Shown: positions 5,813 to 9,381 of the stretch, one piece after another
Position numbering within the stretch: the first letter of the stretch is position 1
Layout of the letters: every line of letters starts with the position of its first letter
Assembly: GCA_947623215.1 (NCBI GenBank)
Contig: CANQGN010000049.1
Location: 1 to 9,381, forward strand
Source: an uncultured Clostridia bacterium
GTDB taxonomy: Bacteria > Bacillota > Clostridia > Oscillospirales > Acutalibacteraceae
DNA: 9,381 nt
Reading direction: 5' to 3'
Made by a program: the position numbers and the translations under genes
The notes under the pieces: model-generated
The model's database searches: none
Told to the model about the DNA's origin: nothing
What the model saw: only the letters and a program-made list of their open reading frames with translations

Positions 5813-5896
5813 ATGCCGCCATATGCAAAAAATCCTCGCCGCTTTTATAACGCGGCGAGGATTTTTACCTGCAAGCATAAGGAGGCCGTTTTATAA
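5813..5896 (+). other. Short ORF (27 residues) overlapping a terminator
   Basis: ATG 5813 is preceded by AGAAAGGA at a good distance, and the frame runs through the terminator hairpin to TAA at 5894-5896, giving a basic peptide that begins MPPYAKNPRRFYNAARIF. Because most of it is dictated by the inverted repeat, coding is doubtful; the ribosome-binding-like sequence is the only positive sign. Confidence 0.15.
5827..5866 (+). terminator. Strong intrinsic terminator after the phosphatase gene
   Basis: A perfect 15-bp inverted repeat, AAAAATCCTCGCCGC (5828-5842) and GCGGCGAGGATTTTT (5852-5866), with a 9-base loop and five T at the end of the arm. The A-rich left side makes it equally suited to the minus strand, so it may serve both the plus-strand cluster and the convergent minus-strand gene. 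Confidence 0.85.
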
Positions 5897-5924
5897 ACCC
5901 CCCGCCGGGGTGCCGGCGGGGGGT
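5897..5924 (-). terminator. GC-rich hairpin downstream of the dockerin gene
   Basis: ACCCCCCGCCGG (5897-5908) and CCGGCGGGGGGT (5913-5924) form a perfect 12-bp stem with a 4-base loop. On the minus strand the stem is followed by TTATAAAA, a short U-poor tail. It lies about 85 bases after the stop codon of the dockerin gene and faces the terminator at 5827-5866, forming a double barrier between convergent genes. Confidence 0.65.
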
Positions 5925-5939
5925 GAAGGGAAATCTTCT

Positions 5940-6010
5940 ATTTGCTAAAGCAATCTTTTGATTTACGAAAGCAATCTTCGATTTACGAAAGCAAACGCTC
6001 GATTTACTTA
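5940..6010. repeat. Short tandem repeats of about 20 bp at the 3' end of the dockerin gene
   Basis: Three and a half units of ATTTACGAAAGCAATCTTCG-like sequence follow one another at 5940-5960, 5961-5980, 5981-6001 and 6002-6010. Unit lengths are 21, 20 and 21, and the first and third units diverge slightly. The last partial unit includes the TAA stop codon (complement of 6008-6010). The repeats lie in the predicted 3' untranslated region. There are no spacers, so this is not a CRISPR array. Confidence 0.7.
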
Positions 6011-9000
6011 CTGGCGGGCGGCGAGGGCTTTGTCGATTTCGGCCTGAATGTAGCTTTCGGGGTAGCTGTAGGCGCCTTTAGAGGTGGCGTAAATCGACTG
6101 CACGTCCGGTACGTTGGTGGTCGCCCATTTTTGGGCTTCGGGGGTTTGCATCATCTCGGCAATTTTAGAGGAGAAGAACTTCATTTCTTTTTGCTGGGTT
6201 TCGGTTACGTAACCGTCGCAAAGGTAATCTTCCCACAAAACGCCGGGAATGCCGCCGTTTTCGTAAATGGCCTTAAAGGATTGGAAAAGGGAAACCTGCG
6301 TATTGATGTAGGCGCCGCAGATGTTGTCGCCAATCATGTTGTAGTGCATGGCGTAGTTGCCGTCGCCCCATTTGGCGTTAATGGCAATGTCGCGCATACG
6401 GTCGGCCTGCATAAGCGGCATGGGGGTAATGCCCAGCGTAACAGAGGAGGCAACCAGCGCCTCTAACTCGCTTACGCTGTAGGGCAGGGTTACGTAGTCA
6501 GAGTGCATGGAAACCGTGCCGGAGGCGGCCAGCAGCTGGGGAATAATGCCGCAGCGGCGCTGGCTGTAGTAGGCGTGGCGCAGGTGCGAGCGGCCCTCGT
6601 TGGGGTCTACCACGCCGGTAATGTTGCCGCCCTCGGTACGAATGCCCATGGTGGCGTCTACGCTTGCCGCGCCAAGCGAGGGCTTAACGTCGGTGCCGTA
6701 GTTTTTCAGCGTGTCAAGCACCGTTTCGTAGTTGCCGGTGCGCTCCAGCGTGCGGAATTCGTCTAAATCGTTCAGCGCCGGCGACCACTCGGGCAGCTTG
6801 GCAAAAATATCATATTTGCGCCAGTCGTGGTCGTTTGAGGTGCCCTCCTCCGGGTCTATTTCGGCAAAGGAGGTGTAGTTGTAGGGCAGGCCGGTTTTGC
6901 TCCAGGCGGCGTTTAAGCGGCCAATGGTGGTGTACTTGCGCTGCAACCAGTCTTGGAAGTTGGCTTTGGAGGCGCTGCTCATGACCGTGCGGGCGTTAAA
7001 GTCTATCCGCATCCAGCCGCGGGTATCTTCGGTGTTAAACACCGTTTTGCCCTTGCCGTTTACGTAAAAGTTATCGCCCCAGCGCATGAACTGGTAAAGG
7101 CCCCGCAGGCCGTTGGCCAGCCCCAGCCCTTCGCCGCCGTAGCCGTCGGCCAAAATGTTGCCGGAGTTCACCACCGCACGGTCGCCCGAGTACCAGTAGG
7201 CGGCCGATACGTTGGTAGAGGCAGAGAAGGGATACCCGGTGTAGCCCTCCATACGCATACCCAGCTTGCGCAGCACGTCAGAGACAAACCAAATGGCGTC
7301 TGCCGCGTTGCCTACCGTGGTGCTGGGGGGCTTGGAACCGCCGGCATAGTTAAAGGCTTCGGTCGTGGTAACCAGATTAATACCGCATTCCTTCATATCC
7401 AGCAGCTCGTTTAACTGGGCTTCGTTAGAGTAGGGAGAGAGCGAATCGTTCACCCGCATGTCGCACATCGACTGGCTGGCCATGGCGGGGTATTTGGTGC
7501 CTTCGTCCGTAATGATAAAGTTCTCGGCCGTTTGGTTGAGCTGAATGGAGAGGGAGTCGGTGTCAATTTTTAAGGGGATATTGACCGAGCGGAGGGTGTC
7601 GCGGTTGCCCCGCATGAATTTTAAGGCTACGTGGTCGCTCCAGGCGGCGGGCTGCACCCACAGGGTGTGGGTTTCGCCGGCTTTCAGCTGCGAGAGCAGG
7701 GTCCAGGAGTCGTAAGAAGTGGTAAATTCTTCATAGGTGTGCAGCCAGGTGTTGCGGGTGGGCATGGTGCGGCCGGGGGTAAAGGTGGCTTCGCTTTTTT
7801 TGGTAACGGTGGGGTTGTCGGCAACCGTAATGGCTTTGTTGCAGCTGCCGTAGTTGTAGCCGCCCCAAATTTTGGTGGGCCAGTCGGGGCCGCTTTGCTC
7901 GTTACGCACCAAGCAGTTAATCAAAATGTTGTAGTCGCCGGCCGCCAGGCTCATGCCGCTCGACTCGCCAAAATAAACGGTTAAGTCGGTGGACTCGCCC
8001 GGGTAGAGCGTTTCGGTTAAGCGGTAGTACAGGTTGGCAACCGAGCGCACGGTGTTGGTGCCGGAGGCATCGCGCAGCAGCGGTTCAAAGCAGAAGGAAC
8101 CGTTGCCGTCGTTTTCTAAAATGGTGTTGCCGGTGTTGGTAATGCGGAAGGTAAACCACACGTACCGGCCGGAGGGAACGGTGTCGGACGGAATAATGTC
8201 GTCGGAGTCCATTTCATACTGCGGGTACTTTTTGCCCTGTTGGTCGTTTCGGAAGTCTTTCGAGAGGAAGGGGCGGTTTTCCTGCACGTTGTTGGTGGCC
8301 GACTGGTAGCCCAGGTACTCGAACTTCAGCGACACGTTGCCCGGCAGGCAGAGGTCGTAGTAAGAATCGTTCGTTTCTTCAAAGGTGGTGGCCTCTACGT
8401 AGAGCGGTTCGGCATTAGCGCTGGCGTTGGCGACCGAATACTCAATGGGCACCATGTCGTAAGCCGTCACGTCGGTGGGCAGCGAGTAGGTAAGGGTGGC
8501 GCCGTCTGCCAGCGTCAGCTTGCCGGTGGTTTTGGGCAGGGCGTTGTACTTGGTGCGTTCGTCTTGCGACAGCTCGCGCGAGAGGGGGTTGTAAATCAGC
8601 CCGCCGTCTTCGTGCAGGGCGTAGGCGTCCTGAATTTCAGAGGGGGTCTGGCTTTGCGCGTCCAGCTTTTGAATGGTTTGTTCGGTCGAAAGGCCGACCC
8701 ATTCCGTGGCTTTGTTGGTGGGGGTGGGGGGCGGTTCAATCGTGCCCTTGTCCGCCGGGAAGCGGTCGATTCGGTTGACCGCGTAGCGCAAAATCAACAA
8801 AGCGTCGGCGGCGTTCACGGTGCCGGAATCATCTACGTCGGCAAATTCCGTCAACTCGGCAGAGAGCGTTTGCTTGCCCACCGCTACCCGCAGAACCGTC
8901 AGCGCGTCGGCGGCGTTAATGGCGCCGTCTTCGTTGGCGTCGCCGTAGCGGGCGTCGTTTGCAAGCGTTAAGGTGGCGGGCTGCATGGTAAGCGCCCCAA

Positions 9001-9043
9001 AGGCCAGCAAAACGGCCAGCAACAGGCTGTATACTCGTTTCAT
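6008..9043 (-). CDS. Secreted dockerin-containing protein with GH42-like glycoside hydrolase region
   Basis: A 1011-residue protein. Residues 1-28 form a signal peptide (MKRVYSLLLAVLLAFGAL core, likely cleavage after TLTLA). Residues 33-96 are a type I dockerin with two calcium-loop repeats, GDANEDGAINAADALTVLR (from 34) and ADVDDSGTVNAADALLILRY (from 68), both with Ala-Ala at recognition positions 10 and 11. A PPPTPT linker follows. Residues about 115-510 are rich in beta strands and probably hold Ig-like or carbohydrate-binding modules. Residues about 540-960 resemble GH42-type barrels: CGINLVTTTEAF, then FQDWLQRKYTTIGRLNAAW (696-714), a signature close to that of beta-galactosidases, and GVLWEDYLCDGYVT (934-947). 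I cannot assign the catalytic Glu pair. The dockerin would attach the enzyme to a cohesin scaffold at the cell surface. A longer start at 9178 is in frame but is rejected because ATG 9043 has AAGGAGG and a signal peptide. N-terminal dockerins are less common than C-terminal ones. Confidence 0.85.
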   Translation of the reverse strand: MKRVYSLLLAVLLAFGALTMQPATLTLANDARYGDANEDGAINAADALTVLRVAVGKQTLSAELTEFADVDDSGTVNAADALLILRYAVNRIDRFPADKGTIEPPPTPTNKATEWVGLSTEQTIQKLDAQSQTPSEIQDAYALHEDGGLIYNPLSRELSQDERTKYNALPKTTGKLTLADGATLTYSLPTDVTAYDMVPIEYSVANASANAEPLYVEATTFEETNDSYYDLCLPGNVSLKFEYLGYQSATNNVQENRPFLSKDFRNDQQGKKYPQYEMDSDDIIPSDTVPSGRYVWFTFRITNTGNTILENDGNGSFCFEPLLRDASGTNTVRSVANLYYRLTETLYPGESTDLTVYFGESSGMSLAAGDYNILINCLVRNEQSGPDWPTKIWGGYNYGSCNKAITVADNPTVTKKSEATFTPGRTMPTRNTWLHTYEEFTTSYDSWTLLSQLKAGETHTLWVQPAAWSDHVALKFMRGNRDTLRSVNIPLKIDTDSLSIQLNQTAENFIITDEGTKYPAMASQSMCDMRVNDSLSPYSNEAQLNELLDMKECGINLVTTTEAFNYAGGSKPPSTTVGNAADAIWFVSDVLRKLGMRMEGYTGYPFSASTNVSAAYWYSGDRAVVNSGNILADGYGGEGLGLANGLRGLYQFMRWGDNFYVNGKGKTVFNTEDTRGWMRIDFNARTVMSSASKANFQDWLQRKYTTIGRLNAAWSKTGLPYNYTSFAEIDPEEGTSNDHDWRKYDIFAKLPEWSPALNDLDEFRTLERTGNYETVLDTLKNYGTDVKPSLGAASVDATMGIRTEGGNITGVVDPNEGRSHLRHAYYSQRRCGIIPQLLAASGTVSMHSDYVTLPYSVSELEALVASSVTLGITPMPLMQADRMRDIAINAKWGDGNYAMHYNMIGDNICGAYINTQVSLFQSFKAIYENGGIPGVLWEDYLCDGYVTETQQKEMKFFSSKIAEMMQTPEAQKWATTNVPDVQSIYATSKGAYSYPESYIQAEIDKALAARQ

Positions 9044-9052
9044 GCAAAGAAT

Positions 9053-9059
9053 CCTCCTT
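9053..9059 (-). promoter_or_regulatory. Ribosome binding site that fixes the dockerin gene start
   Basis: On the minus strand AAGGAGG stands nine bases before the ATG at 9043, a perfect anti-16S match. It argues against the upstream in-frame start at 9178, which would lie before the predicted promoter. Confidence 0.85.
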
Positions 9060-9080
9060 ATATATAGTAAGGGTACCCCC

Positions 9081-9109
9081 ATTATAAACGATAGGGCGGC
9101 AAAAGGCAA
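9081..9109 (-). promoter_or_regulatory. Sigma-70/SigA-type promoter of the dockerin gene
   Basis: Read on the minus strand: TTGCCT (9109-9104), 17 bases, then TATAAT (9086-9081), a perfect -10. Transcription would begin near 9074, giving a leader of about 30 bases with the ribosome binding site. A-tracts in helical phase lie directly upstream (9114-9172). Confidence 0.75.
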
Positions 9110-9113
9110 CGGC

Positions 9114-9172
9114 TTTTTCGCATTTTTCCCGGCTTTTGCAGCAATTTTGCCAACTTTTGCATAAAATTTTTT
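9114..9172 (-). promoter_or_regulatory. Phased A-tract region upstream of the dockerin promoter
   Basis: Runs of four to six A on the minus strand are centred near 9116, 9125, 9136, 9147, 9157 and 9169, spaced about 9-12 bases, close to one helical turn. Such phasing produces intrinsic DNA bending and can act as an UP-like element for RNA polymerase. The function here is inferred from position directly behind the -35. Confidence 0.45.
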
Positions 9173-9191
9173 GAACATTTATTTACGCAGG

Positions 9192-9216
9192 AAAAAACCC
9201 CCGCCGGGGGCGGGGG
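9192..9216 (-). terminator. Intrinsic terminator of the DUF554 gene
   Basis: On the minus strand CCCCCGCC (9216-9209), a 3-base loop and GGCGGGGG (9205-9198) are followed by six T (9197-9192). It is a textbook hairpin-plus-U-tract about 40 bases after the stop codon at 9255, and it isolates the dockerin gene promoter from read-through. Confidence 0.85.
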
Positions 9217-9254
9217 AGAAAAGCGGGGAGAGGGGAGTCAGGGAAAAGCGGCGG

Positions 9255-9381
9255 TCAGCAAAAAATCAGCGCCAGCGCCATGGCAATGGGGATAGCGGGA
9301 ATGTAGTTCATCACTTTCAGCTTGGTCAGCCCCAGCATGTTGAGGGCGAGGCCGATGATGATGACGTACCCGGCGCAGGAG
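9255..9381 (-). CDS. DUF554 family membrane protein, C-terminal end (partial)
   Basis: The frame enters from the right edge and stops at TGA (complement of 9255-9257), giving 41 visible residues. The visible part has a hydrophobic helix (GYVIIIGLALNMLGL), a short basic turn TKLKVMNYIPA and a second hydrophobic helix (IPIAMALALIFC) that ends the protein. The 'GLNMLGL.K.KV.N.iPA' arrangement is the usual end of the DUF554 (YdfK-like) integral membrane proteins, whose function is not established. Start and N-terminal helices lie outside the window. Confidence 0.65.
   Translation of the reverse strand, partial: SCAGYVIIIGLALNMLGLTKLKVMNYIPAIPIAMALALIFC

Noticed and set aside
5940..6010. CRISPR-like array
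   Set aside because: Units are contiguous, about 20 bp, with no unique spacers and no cas genes nearby.
8240..8971. Plus-strand 243-residue open frame opposite the dockerin gene
   Set aside because: Gly/Val-rich product typical of an antisense shadow; the minus strand has dockerin repeats, signal peptide, ribosome binding site and promoter.
9044..9178. In-frame 45-residue N-terminal extension of the dockerin protein
   Set aside because: It would place the start upstream of the promoter and bury the signal peptide; ATG 9043 has a perfect AAGGAGG.

Overview
The window looks like a chromosomal segment of a gut-type Clostridia, probably Oscillospiraceae/Ruminococcaceae-like. The grounds are moderately high GC with GC-rich third codon positions, strong AAGGAGG-type ribosome binding sites, many intrinsic terminators, an N-terminal dockerin on a secreted glycoside-hydrolase-like protein, a WYL regulator and a DUF554 membrane protein. 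This is inference from gene content; no marker gene is present.

Layout. Position 1-165 is the tail of a LysR-type regulator. Positions 166-790 hold no convincing gene. They contain a 37-bp sequence present twice (432-468 and 728-764) that carries an extended -10 promoter, a truncated copy of a small mobile element (469-678) and a terminator hairpin (673-710) between the two promoter copies. At 791-2083 is a soluble FtsH-like protein (AAA ATPase plus M41 zinc protease, no membrane segment), followed by an unrecognised, possibly frameshifted, short gene up to 2616 and a terminator. At 2813-5765 is a same-strand cluster: a WYL-domain regulator, a NADAR-family protein, a terminator, a second NADAR-family protein and a small CX5R tyrosine/dual-specificity phosphatase. 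The phosphatase is split by a complete 273-bp MITE-like element (5233-5505) with ~21-bp terminal inverted repeats and a TA target duplication; removing the element plus one TA restores an uninterrupted 155-residue reading frame exactly. The right part (5897-9381) is on the minus strand: a 1011-residue secreted protein with an N-terminal dockerin and a GH42-like C-terminal region, with its own well-formed promoter, and the end of a DUF554 membrane protein with its terminator.

How the parts may work together. The WYL-NADAR-NADAR-phosphatase run is the most suggestive block. NADAR proteins act on N-glycosidic bonds of ADP-ribose-type or riboflavin-pathway nucleotides, WYL proteins are ligand-sensing regulators often found near stress and defence genes, and the phosphatase would be a signalling or metabolite phosphatase. 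A shared role is inference. The phosphatase of this strain is inactivated by the insertion. The two element copies (94% identical over 210 bp, opposite orientation) show that one non-autonomous TA-targeting element family has been active here twice, once in a gene and once in a promoter.
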